Shown: piece by piece, positions 22,424-34,800 of the stretch
Position numbering within the stretch: position 1 is the stretch's first letter
Layout: the number at the start of each line of letters is the position of its first letter
Source: Morella rubra
Taxonomy: Eukaryota > Streptophyta > Magnoliopsida > Fagales > Myricaceae
Direction of reading: 5' to 3'
Assembly: GCA_003952965.2 (NCBI GenBank)
Contig: CM025850.1
Span: 18,476,376-18,540,375, forward strand
Length of the DNA stretch: 64,000 nucleotides
Notes under the pieces: model-generated
What the model was told of the DNA's origin: nothing
The model's input: the letters and a program-made list of their open reading frames with translations, nothing else
The model's database searches: none
Translations under genes and position numbers: made by a program

Positions 22424-23193
22424 GGATTTCGGTTTGGTCGATGTTGATCCGGCTCTTCTGCACGTTGTCCTCCTCCACCGGCGCGCCAGTGGAGGGCAAC
22501 GGGGATAATGAGATTATCGACCTAACCTCCGACACTGAGTCAGAGATTGACTAGACATCAGTGATAGTCATTTTTTTTTTGTTTTAGGTCCTGTTACTGT
22601 TAACCGGTTTTCATGGATGTGGTAGGACAGAAAGTTGTAGACAACTTCTGTTTTTGTATTTTTTTTATTTTGTATCTCGTTACTTTTGTATCTTCGTAAA
22701 GGGTTTTTGTTCTTTGTAAAGTGCTACAGTATAAACAAAAAAAATATATGTATGTGTACTTCTTTTATTCTTGTCCCTCCTTACGCCACAACCTACTTTC
22801 AAATTTTTAATTGTAATTTTGACATCTCCTTAATTAATCTATTTTATTTTCTCTATTTAATTCGGTGTGACTTGTTTGTTAAATCCCTGAAAACTATTAT
22901 TTTTCCTTCCTTAATATACTTATACATTTCAAGACAATGTTTCCGCTAAGCTTGTTTTTAAAGCCAGTTATCAGATTAATTCGTGCCATAATCCCGCTTG
23001 TGTGCATTCCATTACGATAAGAGAGCTTAGGGGGTAAGTACTGGCACAGGGCGTGACATTCTATTAAACTTCAATTTAATCCATTCAACGAGATTTTTTA
23101 GATAAAGCGAGAATAAAATACAAAAATTAAGGTTCCCAAGATGTGAATGGATTGACATGGGATACCACCTGTTAGATGGCAAACCTAAATTTA

Positions 23194-23403
23194 GGGGGTG
23201 TTTGTTTCCGGAAAAAATGGGCATCAAACATTTCGAACAACCTATAAAAATTATAAAATAATATTTTTTTTTCCATCAAACAATTCTTTATCATTATAAT
23301 ATTCATTCAAATCTTTTCTCTTCACTTTTTCATCAACTTTCATAAAATATTTTTTTTTTCACCAAACCCAATACCCCAAAATTTTCCACAAACAAACACC
23401 ACC
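23194..23403. mobile_element. Tourist-like (PIF/Harbinger) MITE, left copy
   Basis: 210 bp with termini GGGGGTGTTTGTTT and, reversed, GGTGGTGTTTGTTT, flanked by TTA at 23,191-23,193 and 23,404-23,406. A 3-bp TTA duplication and these termini are typical of Tourist MITEs. The interior is AT-rich and non-coding. Confidence 0.8.
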
Positions 23404-24050
23404 TTAATCTCCCAAAACTTTGCCCAGCAAATTAAATGGTATGTGTGGAGAGGACACTTACACATGTTCGGAACTTTTACATGTGCTCACAAATCCGTCG
23501 TAGTTCTCTCCTTACTTGATTAAAGATTATGTCTTATACCTGCCACAAGACTAGTGTATAATTTGTTTGTCGCCTAGAAAAATATAAAAATTAATCAAAC
23601 ACTTAAAGTTTTATTCAAGTAAATAGAATCTATTTCCTCCTTCAGGCTACAGTTCACTTAAAATTTTTATTCAAGTAAATGTAAAAGGAAATCCTACAAA
23701 ATTAAAAATGTTCAAGTGAGCTTGCAGCTTTGCCATACAAATTATTCAGTTACATATATATTTTTATTTTGTAATTGGTGGTGCCACTCAATTTGAAACT
23801 TCCAAGTCACATGCCGCGCTTTGCTCGCACGTACAACACAACCTGAGCGAAGAAGTTAACTCCCCTAAAGTTACGAAAGATACTCCATCAATCCGACAAC
23901 CAACCCGACCCACCCGCCTTTTGTGCCATCTCTCTCGTCCAGTCGTCCTATCTCTCTGTTTCTCCTTCTGCGCCATTTCTCCGAACGTTTGCAGAGCAGA
24001 GAGATTCCTCGCGGAGACAGACCGCAGGGACCACCAGGAGCGAAGGCACA

Positions 24051-27000
24051 ATGTCTCTGAGGCCGAGCAACACGCGCACGGAGGTGCGGAAGAAGGCATA
24101 CAAGACTGGGGTGGACGCGGACGAGGCTCGGAGGAGGAGGGAGGACAATCTGGTGGAGATCAGGAAGAATAAGCGCGAGGACAACCTCTTGAAGAAGCGG
24201 AGAGAGGGTCTCGTCGGCCTTAGCTCACAACCCTTGCAGCAACTTGCGGATGCATCCCAAAACGCTGCCGCTTTGGAAAAGCGGGTAATACTCTTCTTTC
24301 TTTTTTATTTGTAGATTCTTATCTGAATCTTGATTTTGGGTAATGATTAACATTTTCGCGGGATTCTTTTATTTATTTTTGTTATGAAAATTTGTTTTCT
24401 GTGAAATTTGTAGTAGAACTTTGTGATATTGGGTATTTGATTATTGTTCTCCCTTTTTGTAACTTGTGGGGAATTTGGTTTGTGTTTGTTTGGTTGATTG
24501 GGAGAAGGTAAGGTATTAGAATTTCGAATCCGTTGGGTCTTGGGATTGTGGGCGTTTCGGATAGGCGAAAAATTAAAACTTGGTTTAGTATTAGTTTGTT
24601 GTTTTCTTTGTTTTTTGCTGCGACGTGCTAGATGAAACATTTGCATTCAATTTTTTAGCTGCTTGTAACGAGTGTAGAAATTGAATTTCAAGTCTACGGC
24701 AAATGATACAACAGAATGGACTGTAGTCTTTTATTGCAACCTTGTGTGTTGGAATTATCTGAAACCTTTGTTGGTTATTGAGAAAATGCGGAAAGAAGAT
24801 AATAAGTTTTGAATCTTATGTATTTTAATGTGTTGGATCTAAGAAAAAAAAACAGCCTAGATCCTGTTCTTCAATTGTATGAATCTCCATTACATATTCA
24901 TTATTAGAATCATGTTTGTGGACAGTGAGGTGTAGTGTCAGTTCCCGGGATCTACTCAGAAACTAATAATGTTTCACTGGTGCTATTTGATCTAATAATT
25001 GGCGCCTTACATTTTATTTTATCTTTTGGTGTTTCACTGTCCGTTGACAGCTGGAAAGTATTCCTGTGATGGTACAAGGAGTATGGTCTGATGATCCCGC
25101 TTCACAATTGGAAGCAACTACACAGTTTAGAAAGCTACTATCAATAGGTATTGATGTTGTAACTTCCATATTTTTTCTAAGGGATATCCCTGGATTCTAT
25201 TTGACTATTGATTGGTGTCCGTGTGTTGTTATGTAGAGCGCAGCCCTCCGATTGATGAGGTAATCAAAGCAGGGGTGGTTCCTCGGTTTGTGGAGTTCCT
25301 TGGTAGGCATGATCTCCCCCAACTGCAGGTAGGGACTCTATGTTCTAATTTTCTGCGCAAATGAAACTGTCATTAGGAAATGTCAATTTTATATGGGCCT
25401 GACTTTGCTTTTTTCTGTGCAGTTTGAAGCAGCATGGGCTTTGACCAATGTTGCATCTGGAACTTCAGAGCATACACGAGTTGTCATTGAACATGGTGCG
25501 GTTCCCATGTTTGTGCAACTTCTTAGCTCTGCCAGTGATGATGTCAGAGAGCAGGTTGGCTCACTTTAAAATTGCTGGAAGTCCTTTGCTTGACATTGCT
25601 GTTTATGCTTTTCTGTGTTCTAATCTTCAGTGCTTTTCTTTTTTAATCGTCCTTGCTTCTGATTCTTGTTCTTTTACATTGGTTCTAGATTCTAAAATAT
25701 TAAGCTTCATTATCTTTGACCCACTATGCTTTGCTCTTTGATGTGATCCTTTTACAATCTTCACATTCTTGTCTCTTGAACAGGCAGTATGGGCTTTAGG
25801 AAATGTTGCTGGTGATTCCCCAAGTTGTAGGGATCTTGTTCTTGGTCATGGTGCACTTGTGCCATTACTATCTCAGTTAAATGAACACTCAAAATTGTCC
25901 ATGTTGAGGAATGCTACATGGACTTTATCTAACTTCTGCCGTGGAAAGCCACCAACACCATTTGATCAGGTAAAAGCTCATTCTTGGTGTTTACTACTCA
26001 AGATCATGCGATTGCATTCTATTAGATCTTCAATGTTGACTTGAATCCTTCCATAGATAGGCTGAAAAAATATTGCGGTAGTGAAGAAAGGTCCTTGGTT
26101 TATGTCAGGTGAAACCTGCATTACCGATTCTCCAGAAACTTATTCACCTGAATGACGAAGAAGTGCTGACAGATGCTTGCTGGGCCCTATCTTATCTTTC
26201 AGATGGCCCCAATGATAAAATTCAGGCTGTTATTGAAGCAGGTGTCTGTCCACGAATTGTGGAGCTTCTTCTGTAAGCTCCTATGCCCTGCTCAAAGGTC
26301 TCAAATGTGGCACTGACCTCCATCAGTTTAGCAGAGTTGTTTTGTGTTTTCTCCATTTTAACGATTTTAGTGATATGCATCTCCATATATGCTCTGTGTT
26401 TTTTCTACTCTTTTGGGTTTCCTTGCAATTTTTGTGTTCCTTTACTGACTATATATATTTTTCTAGTCATCCTTCTCCTACAGTTCTGATACCTGCTCTT
26501 CGGACTGTGGGAAATATCGTCACAGGTGACGATGCTCAGACTCAGGTATTGGCAATGATCTATATACAACTTTTATATTCTTATCATCTGGGTCATGTGT
26601 CAAGGTCATTATCTCACAATTAAAATGTTGGAGGTCTATCCGATCCTGTACTGGGCTTGATTAATTATTCTCTTTGGATTGCTTTTGACTTAGCTTGAAA
26701 TTTTGTGCACCCATGTTTGTTTGCTTAGGTCATATTAGTTTGGAGTAACATAGTATGTCTTTAACCGCATACTTTTCAGATACAGGAGTATGGTTTTGAC
26801 TCTTTAAGGCAGTATTGATCCATTTTGAAGATAAGCATGCATTGGAAGACCATTAATCTCTCTCTCTCTCTTCTCTCTCTCCCACTTGTGTGTGCATTTG
26901 AATGGAACTGCTTCCTTTTCTTACATGTATATGCCAACAAAGTGATGTGATATGTATTTTTCAGTTTGTAATTGACAACAAAGTGCTCCCTTGTCTCTAC

Positions 27001-28285
27001 CAACTTCTTACACTAAACCACAAAAAAAGCATCAAGAAAGAAGCTTGTTGGACAATCTCAAATATCACTGCTGGGAACAGAGGTCAAATACAGGTATGGT
27101 ATTCCATCTGTATATGATCTAGCGTGAATATTCATCCATGAAAAACTATGTTTATGACGCCCTCTAACGCCGTCTAAATCCATGCTACTAGAATTAACAT
27201 ATTTGGTTTGTATGATAGTGTTGGTCAATTGTCTTTAAAACAAATAATAATGACTGCATGATGTTCTTGATTGAAACTAGTTGTTAAAGGGGGTTTGAGT
27301 TACGGTGGCTGTCGGGCCCAGTGATCCTGTGGTGCATTACTAGGTAGTCGGCATGGGTTTTTCTTTTTTTGTTCTCTTTTTGCGGATGAGGGGGTGGGGA
27401 TTCAAGGAACTGCCATATGCTACATAGCCTTAGTCCAGATATTTAAGCATTATTATCTGCTAATGCTTTTGTGTCACAGACTGTTATCGAGGCCAATATC
27501 ATTCTCCCTCTTGTGCATCTTCTCCAACATGCTGAGTTTGACATCAAGAAGGAGGCTGCATGGGCTTTGTCAAATGCTACCTCTGGAGGATCTCATGAGC
27601 AGATTCAGTATGTTTTACTCACTTTCTAGCTTACATATATGACTGTGATAACTGACACATCTACTAGACAATGGGTCTCTGATTTTGGCTTTGGCTGGGT
27701 CACTTCATGCTCTTTCCATCAGTGATTTCATTTGCCTGCTCCTGTCTTCCTTTTTCTCTATGCAGAAAAAGTAAATCCCATTACATATACTCCTTTCCAC
27801 AAAGCTAGGCTTTTCTGAAACAATTTCCAGTAGTTCATCTCGTATTTTTGCAATATCATGCATCAGACAAAGTTTGCACTTACATGCATGAGCTATGTCC
27901 TTGTAGATTTCTGGTGAGCCAAGGTTGCATTAAGCCACTTTGTGATCTTCTAATCTGTCCAGACCCAAGGATCGTGACAGTGTGCCTAGAAGGGCTTGAG
28001 AACATTCTGAAGGTGGGTGATGCGGACAGAGAAATGGGAATGAATGATGGAATCAACATTTATGCACAAATGATTGATGAGTGCGATGGGTTGGATAAGA
28101 TCGAGAATCTTCAGAGCCATGACAACAATGAGATTTATGAGAAGGCTGTGAAGATCTTGGAGAGATATTGGGCTGAGGAAGAAGAGGAAGAACAGAACCT
28201 CCAGGAGAATGGGAATGGAAATCAGCAAGGTTTTAGTTTTGGAACAAACCAGCCTAACCCTCCCCCTGGTGGCTTCAAATTTTAA
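24051..28285 (+). CDS. IMPA: Importin subunit alpha (left copy)
   Basis: Ten exons: 24051-24284, 25051-25147, 25237-25328, 25423-25554, 25784-25969, 26109-26272, 26467-26545, 26965-27093, 27480-27607 and 27907-28285. All junctions are GT-AG, and the exons sum to 1,620 nt, or 539 residues. The N-terminus is an importin-beta-binding domain with basic clusters ([24 protein letters not shown]). Armadillo repeats follow, each with a WALxNxA/WTLSNF-type helix ([65 protein letters not shown]). These Trp and Asn residues form the NLS-binding groove. The acidic tail ([12 protein letters not shown]) and Gly/Pro-rich end are usual. It carries NLS cargo to the nucleus with importin beta. Length and all repeats look intact. 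Confidence 0.95.
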
Positions 28286-29263
28286 ATTTGCAGTTTAGCA
28301 TTCCGCTGTCTAGCTTTGTAGGCTTCTTTTACTTTCCATGTTTCAGAGAAATTTTCATACTTATTATGTACTGTCTCGCATTGCCAAGGGTCAGGGTTTT
28401 TGTTCTGGCATATAGGCTTTTATTTGTCTATGAAATCTTGTATTATTGTAAGGCTTCAACTTGCTGAATTGTAACTTCTATACTTAACAGCTGGGAAATT
28501 GTCATTTTGGCTACCTTTGCTGGAAATCAGTTTTGTACTTCTTAACCTTTCTGTGTTTCTACTCTTTTTTTTTTTTTTTTTTTAATGTAGTACATCTTGC
28601 TTTGAAAGTTTTCCAGCTCAGAAATTTGTATTTCTGGTGGTTGACAGTAATGCTGAGAGACTGATGACTGTCCTCCATTTATCTGCCTTTGCTTATTGTT
28701 TCTTTGGCAGCTATTGCTTGTTGAACAGGATGTGGTTTTTTGACTAGGTGAGTTGCTGGAGACTTGTATGGGGTTCCTCTCTAGGGTGTTTGATTCAGTC
28801 ACTATGCACAACATTTTCTTCGTTGTGGTTTTTCTTCCTCTAAGCAAAACAGCATTGGTATTAGCCAAGAAAAAGGTATTTTCATTGGTAATTTATGAAG
28901 AGTCTGACCATTTTGGGACAAATAGGGTTACTCTGGTTTGGGGTTTTTCTTACAATCTCTATTTCGTGCGATCCTAAGAATTTCGATTTTGTTTGTCAGT
29001 GAGATATTGACATTCTTCAAACCAAATTTTAAGTTTTATTTCCAATTTATTCCACTAGGACAAGAAGAAAGAATCCCATCTTTTTCCTTTTTCATACCTG
29101 GGCAAAAAGAAGAATCTCACGGCCCAGAAGTGTAAAATGACTCTGGAAGGCCGAAAACCGTAGAGAACTTCTCCTCGAACGACTAGCCCAAGAGCAGCTC
29201 CACTCCCACCTTCGTCCCCATCGAATACAATCTGCGAACCAAAGCTCCGTTCAAACCCTAGCA
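28286..29263. other. Importin 3' region and STR8-like promoter
   Basis: No further gene is seen. The first part is importin 3' UTR and downstream DNA, with a long T tract near 28,565-28,583. The part before 29,263 holds the upstream region and leader of the STR8-like gene, in the same orientation. No clear TATA box is visible. Confidence 0.5.
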
Positions 29264-29761
29264 ATGGCAGAGACCCACGCCGAAGACCAAGATCAAGAGC
29301 AGTATGGCGTCCTACTTTACTACAAGTACGCCGACATGCCCGACCTTGACGAGCTCGTCGCCTTCTACGAGTCTAACTGCAACTCCCTCGGTCTCCTCGG
29401 CCGTGTCCGTCTCTCTCCACAGGGCGTCAATGTCACCGTAGGGCCATCTTTTTCCCTTCACTCTCCTTTTGTTTCACAAGAAAGTAAAACGATATTTTAG
29501 AATGTTTGGAATTCAATTAAGCAACCAAATGCCGCATAACACACGTTATTCTTGTGTTGTGTCTGACTTTGCTGAATCATCATAACTGCATGTACGTAGG
29601 TTGGTGGGAAGTTATCCTTGTTGGAGAAACACATCGCTGCTGTCATGTCAAACGTTTTGTTTGAAGGGACAGACTTCAAGCTTGCGACTTGTGATCGCCC
29701 AGTAAATGATAATGTGGCAAAAGAATGTGGATTCACTGCTCTTTCCATTCGAGTCGTCCAG
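29264..29761 (+). pseudogene. STR8: STR8-like rhodanese-family gene, first two exons only (left)
   Basis: Exon 1 (29264-29437) and exon 2 (29600-29761) encode 112 residues with correct GT-AG borders. The sequence (YGVLLYYKYADMPDLDEL, then LLGRVRLSPQGVNVT, then GGKLSLLEKHIAAV, then FEGTDFKL, then GFTALSIRVVQ) matches the N-terminal domain of plant rhodanese-like protein 8 and the bacterial YceA/TrhO family, which hydroxylates tRNA uridine. The rhodanese domain with its catalytic Cys, and all later exons, are missing because the inverted repeat folds back 240 bp into intron 2. The start, leader and splice sites look functional, so it may still be transcribed into the centre. Both arms carry the same truncation. 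Confidence 0.85.
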
Positions 29762-30000
29762 GTAAATTGTGATCAATTTTTCCTTGCTTAGTAGTCGACC
29801 AAGCTCGAGGATTTTCTATAGACACCATGTTCATGAGGTTTTTGCTCGTCGTAAAATTTCTTAATTCTCAAGAGAAAAGGACCGAATTCGAACACAGGAT
29901 TTTCTTTTCGCCGTTCATTTAGCTTTCTAGAGAACTGTAGATTGATCAAGTTATTTTTTAACTTCATGTTGATACATGAATAATCATGAGTCCCAGCGTT

Positions 30001-30098
30001 GAAATTTTGAAAGGTGACTTTAACAGGGGTTGGGAACTAAGAGTAACCAGTTCCTGACAACGAGGTAAAGGTATATTTTCAAATGGAAGTTCAGTAGA
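30001..30098. other. 98-bp spacer at palindrome centre
   Basis: The only single-copy DNA between the arms. Left-arm identity ends at GCGTT (30,000) and the right arm begins AACGC (30,099). It probably derives from STR8-like intron 2. It contains a 6-bp inverted pair GGAACT (30,033-30,038) and AGTTCC (30,049-30,054) with a 10-base loop, close to the exact symmetry centre at 30,049.5. I see no sequencing-adapter sequence in it. Confidence 0.9.
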
Positions 30099-30337
30099 AA
30101 CGCTGGGACTCATGATTATTCATGTATCAACATGAAGTTAAAAAATAACTTGATCAATCTACAGTTCTCTAGAAAGCTAAATGAACGGCGAAAAGAAAAT
30201 CCTGTGTTCGAATTCGGTCCTTTTCTCTTGAGAATTAAGAAATTTTACGACGAGCAAAAACCTCATGAACATGGTGTCTATAGAAAATCCTCGAGCTTGG
30301 TCGACTACTAAGCAAGGAAAAATTGATCACAATTTAC

Positions 30338-30835
30338 CTGGACGACTCGAATGGAAAGAGCAGTGAATCCACATTCTTTTGCCACATTATCATTTACTGG
30401 GCGATCACAAGTCGCAAGCTTGAAGTCTGTCCCTTCAAACAAAACGTTTGACATGACAGCAGCGATGTGTTTCTCCAACAAGGATAACTTCCCACCAACC
30501 TACGTACATGCAGTTATGATGATTCAGCAAAGTCAGACACAACACAAGAATAACGTGTGTTATGCGGCATTTGGTTGCTTAATTGAATTCCAAACATTCT
30601 AAAATATCGTTTTACTTTCTTGTGAAACAAAAGGAGAGTGAAGGGAAAAAGATGGCCCTACGGTGACATTGACGCCCTGTGGAGAGAGACGGACACGGCC
30701 GAGGAGACCGAGGGAGTTGCAGTTAGACTCGTAGAAGGCGACGAGCTCGTCAAGGTCGGGCATGTCGGCGTACTTGTAGTAAAGTAGGACGCCATACTGC
30801 TCTTGATCTTGGTCTTCGGCGTGGGTCTCTGCCAT
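30338..30835 (-). pseudogene. STR8: STR8-like rhodanese-family gene, first two exons only (right)
   Basis: Mirror of the left fragment: exon 1 at 30835-30662 and exon 2 at 30499-30338. Its protein is the same 112 residues. It faces the left fragment across the centre, so the two truncated genes are convergent, with under 600 bp between their exon 2 ends. No intact copy exists in the window. Confidence 0.85.
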
Positions 30836-31812
30836 TGCTAGGGTTTGAACGGAGCTTTGGTTCGCAGATTGTATTCGATGGGGACGAAGGTGGGAGTGGA
30901 GCTGCTCTTGGGCTAGTCGTTCGAGGAGAAGTTCTCTACGGTTTTCGGCCTTCCAGAGTCATTTTACACTTCTGGGCCGTGAGATTCTTCTTTTTGCCCA
31001 GGTATGAAAAAGGAAAAAGATGGGATTCTTTCTTCTTGTCCTAGTGGAATAAATTGGAAATAAAACTTAAAATTTGGTTTGAAGAATGTCAATATCTCAC
31101 TGACAAACAAAATCGAAATTCTTAGGATCGCACGAAATAGAGATTGTAAGAAAAACCCCAAACCAGAGTAACCCTATTTGTCCCAAAATGGTCAGACTCT
31201 TCATAAATTACCAATGAAAATACCTTTTTCTTGGCTAATACCAATGCTGTTTTGCTTAGAGGAAGAAAAACCACAACGAAGAAAATGTTGTGCATAGTGA
31301 CTGAATCAAACACCCTAGAGAGGAACCCCATACAAGTCTCCAGCAACTCACCTAGTCAAAAAACCACATCCTGTTCAACAAGCAATAGCTGCCAAAGAAA
31401 CAATAAGCAAAGGCAGATAAATGGAGGACAGTCATCAGTCTCTCAGCATTACTGTCAACCACCAGAAATACAAATTTCTGAGCTGGAAAACTTTCAAAGC
31501 AAGATGTACTACATTAAAAAAAAAAAAAAAAAAGAGTAGAAACACAGAAAGGTTAAGAAGTACAAAACTGATTTCCAGCAAAGGTAGCCAAAATGACAAT
31601 TTCCCAGCTGTTAAGTATAGAAGTTACAATTCAGCAAGTTGAAGCCTTACAATAATACAAGATTTCATAGACAAATAAAAGCCTATATGCCAGAACAAAA
31701 ACCCTGACCCTTGGCAATGCGAGACAGTACATAATAAGTATGAAAATTTCTCTGAAACATGGAAAGTAAAAGAAGCCTACAAAGCTAGACAGCGGAATGC
31801 TAAACTGCAAAT
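30836..31812. other. STR8-like promoter and importin 3' region, right arm
   Basis: Mirror of 28,286-29,263. The A tract near 31,516-31,534 corresponds to the left T tract and differs slightly in length, giving a one-base offset on its outer side. Confidence 0.5.
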
Positions 31813-34800
31813 TTAAAATTTGAAGCCACCAGGGGGAGGGTTAGGCTGGTTTGTTCCAAAACTAAAACCTTGCTGATTTCCATTCCCATTCTCCTGGAGG
31901 TTCTGTTCTTCCTCTTCTTCCTCAGCCCAATATCTCTCCAAGATCTTCACAGCCTTCTCATAAATCTCATTGTTGTCATGGCTCTGAAGATTCTCGATCT
32001 TATCCAACCCATCGCACTCATCAATCATTTGTGCATAAATGTTGATTCCATCATTCATTCCCATTTCTCTGTCCGCATCACCCACCTTCAGAATGTTCTC
32101 AAGCCCTTCTAGGCACACTGTCACGATCCTTGGGTCTGGACAGATTAGAAGATCACAAAGTGGCTTAATGCAACCTTGGCTCACCAGAAATCTACAAGGA
32201 CATAGCTCATGCATGTAAGTGCAAACTTTGTCTGATGCATGATATTGCAAAAATACGAGATGAACTACTGGAAATTGTTTCAGAAAAGCCTAGCTTTGTG
32301 GAAAGGAGTATATGTAATGGGATTTACTTTTTCTGCATAGAGAAAAAGGAAGACAGGAGCAGGCAAATGAAATCACTGATGGAAAGAGCATGAAGTGACC
32401 CAGCCAAAGCCAAAATCAGAGACCCATTGTCTAGTAGATGTGTCAGTTATCACAGTCATATATGTAAGCTAGAAAGTGAGTAAAACATACTGAATCTGCT
32501 CATGAGATCCTCCAGAGGTAGCATTTGACAAAGCCCATGCAGCCTCCTTCTTGATGTCAAACTCAGCATGTTGGAGAAGATGCACAAGAGGGAGAATGAT
32601 ATTGGCCTCGATAACAGTCTGTGACACAAAAGCATTAGCAGATAATAATGCTTAAATATCTGGACTAAGGCTATGTAGCATATGGCAGTTCCTTGAATCC
32701 CCACCCCCTCATCCGCAAAAAGAGAACAAAAAAAGAAAAACCCATGCCGACTACCTAGTAATGCACCACAGGATCACTGGGCCCGACAGCCACCGTAACT
32801 CAAACCCCCTTTAACAACTAGTTTCAATCAAGAACATCATGCAGTCATTATTATTTGTTTTAAAGACAATTGACCAACACTATCATACAAACCAAATATG
32901 TTAATTCTAGTAGCATGGATTTAGACGGCGTTAGAGGGCGTCATAAACATAGTTTTTCATGGATGAATATTCACGCTAGATCATATACAGATGGAATACC
33001 ATACCTGTATTTGACCTCTGTTCCCAGCAGTGATATTTGAGATTGTCCAACAAGCTTCTTTCTTGATGCTTTTTTTGTGGTTTAGTGTAAGAAGTTGGTA
33101 GAGACAAGGGAGCACTTTGTTGTCAATTACAAACTGAAAAATACATATCAACATCACTTTGTTGGCATATACATGTAAGAAAAGGAAGCAGTTCCATTCA
33201 AATGCACACACAAGTGGGAGAGAGAGAAGAGAGAGAGAGAGATTAATGGTCTTCCAATGCATGCTTATCTTCAAAATGGATCAATACTGCCTTAAAGAGT
33301 CAAAACCATACTCCTGTATCTGAAAAGTATGCGGTTAAAGACATACTATGTTACTCCAAACTAATATGACCTAAGCAAACAAACATGGGTGCACAAAATT
33401 TCAAGCTAAGTCAAAAGCAATCCAAAGAGAATAATTAATCAAGCCCAGTACAGGATCGGATAGACCTCCAACATTTTAATTGTGAGATAATGACCTTGAC
33501 ACATGACCCAGATGATAAGAATATAAAAGTTGTATATAGATCATTGCCAATACCTGAGTCTGAGCATCGTCACCTGTGACGATATTTCCCACAGTCCGAA
33601 GAGCAGGTATCAGAACTGTAGGAGAAGGATGACTAGAAAAATATATATAGTCAGTAAAGGAACACAAAAATTGCAAGGAAACCCAAAAGAGTAGAAAAAA
33701 CACAGAGCATATATGGAGATGCATATCACTAAAATCGTTAAAATGGAGAAAACACAAAACAACTCTGCTAAACTGATGGAGGTCAGTGCCACATTTGAGA
33801 CCTTTGAGCAGGGCATAGGAGCTTACAGAAGAAGCTCCACAATTCGTGGACAGACACCTGCTTCAATAACAGCCTGAATTTTATCATTGGGGCCATCTGA
33901 AAGATAAGATAGGGCCCAGCAAGCATCTGTCAGCACTTCTTCGTCATTCAGGTGAATAAGTTTCTGGAGAATCGGTAATGCAGGTTTCACCTGACATAAA
34001 CCAAGGACCTTTCTTCACTACCGCAATATTTTTTCAGCCTATCTATGGAAGGATTCAAGTCAACATTGAAGATCTAATAGAATGCAATCGCATGATCTTG
34101 AGTAGTAAACACCAAGAATGAGCTTTTACCTGATCAAATGGTGTTGGTGGCTTTCCACGGCAGAAGTTAGATAAAGTCCATGTAGCATTCCTCAACATGG
34201 ACAATTTTGAGTGTTCATTTAACTGAGATAGTAATGGCACAAGTGCACCATGACCAAGAACAAGATCCCTACAACTTGGGGAATCACCAGCAACATTTCC
34301 TAAAGCCCATACTGCCTGTTCAAGAGACAAGAATGTGAAGATTGTAAAAGGATCACATCAAAGAGCAAAGCATAGTGGGTCAAAGATAATGAAGCTTAAT
34401 ATTTTAGAATCTAGAACCAATGTAAAAGAACAAGAATCAGAAGCAAGGACGATTAAAAAAGAAAAGCACTGAAGATTAGAACACAGAAAAGCATAAACAG
34501 CAATGTCAAGCAAAGGACTTCCAGCAATTTTAAAGTGAGCCAACCTGCTCTCTGACATCATCACTGGCAGAGCTAAGAAGTTGCACAAACATGGGAACCG
34601 CACCATGTTCAATGACAACTCGTGTATGCTCTGAAGTTCCAGATGCAACATTGGTCAAAGCCCATGCTGCTTCAAACTGCACAGAAAAAAGCAAAGTCAG
34701 GCCCATATAAAATTGACATTTCCTAATGACAGTTTCATTTGCGCAGAAAATTAGAACATAGAGTCCCTACCTGCAGTTGGGGGAGATCATGCCTACCAAG

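Larger units (their letters stand above)
19885..23058 (+). mobile_element. LTR-like repeat, candidate solo LTR (left copy)
   Basis: The segment begins TGTAACGCCC and ends GGGCGTGACA, giving TG...CA ends with an inverted terminal pair, as in several plant gypsy LTRs. It carries two internal tandem arrays, a TATA-containing but largely non-coding body, and a short degraded frame near the 3' end. I find no matching 5-bp target duplication (flanks ATTGA and TTCTA), so either the ends have diverged or it is not a simple solo LTR. Length is 3,174 bp here and 3,242 bp in the other arm. Confidence 0.5.
1471..30000 (+). repeat. Left arm of giant inverted repeat
   Basis: This segment is present again in reverse complement at 30,099-58,644. 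Matching landmarks give nearly constant coordinate sums: 60,099 at the STR8-like start, 60,098 at importin exon 10, about 60,165-60,172 between the LTR-like and CACTA repeats, and 60,123 at GPAT. The pairing is therefore colinear with only small indels. The shifts arise almost entirely inside two repeats, the LTR-like element (68 bp) and the CACTA element (51 bp). The inner edge falls in intron 2 of the STR8-like gene; the outer edge falls in a copia pol remnant. Confidence 0.95.

Noticed and set aside
19885..23058. Complete LTR retrotransposon
   Set aside because: No second LTR, no gag-pol and no matching target duplication were found; only an LTR-like body is supported.
23788..24184. Antisense and alternate frames around importin exon 1
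   Set aside because: They overlap the leader and exon 1 of importin alpha in other frames and have no independent support.
29497..29748. 83-residue minus-strand frame over STR8-like exon 2 (and its mirror)
   Set aside because: It is the reverse complement of a coding exon and crosses its splice sites.
30001..30098. Sequencing hairpin adapter as cause of the palindrome
   Set aside because: The spacer does not look like the known adapter, and the arms differ in many places and are longer than a simple missed-adapter read would usually give. A haplotype mis-join remains possible.
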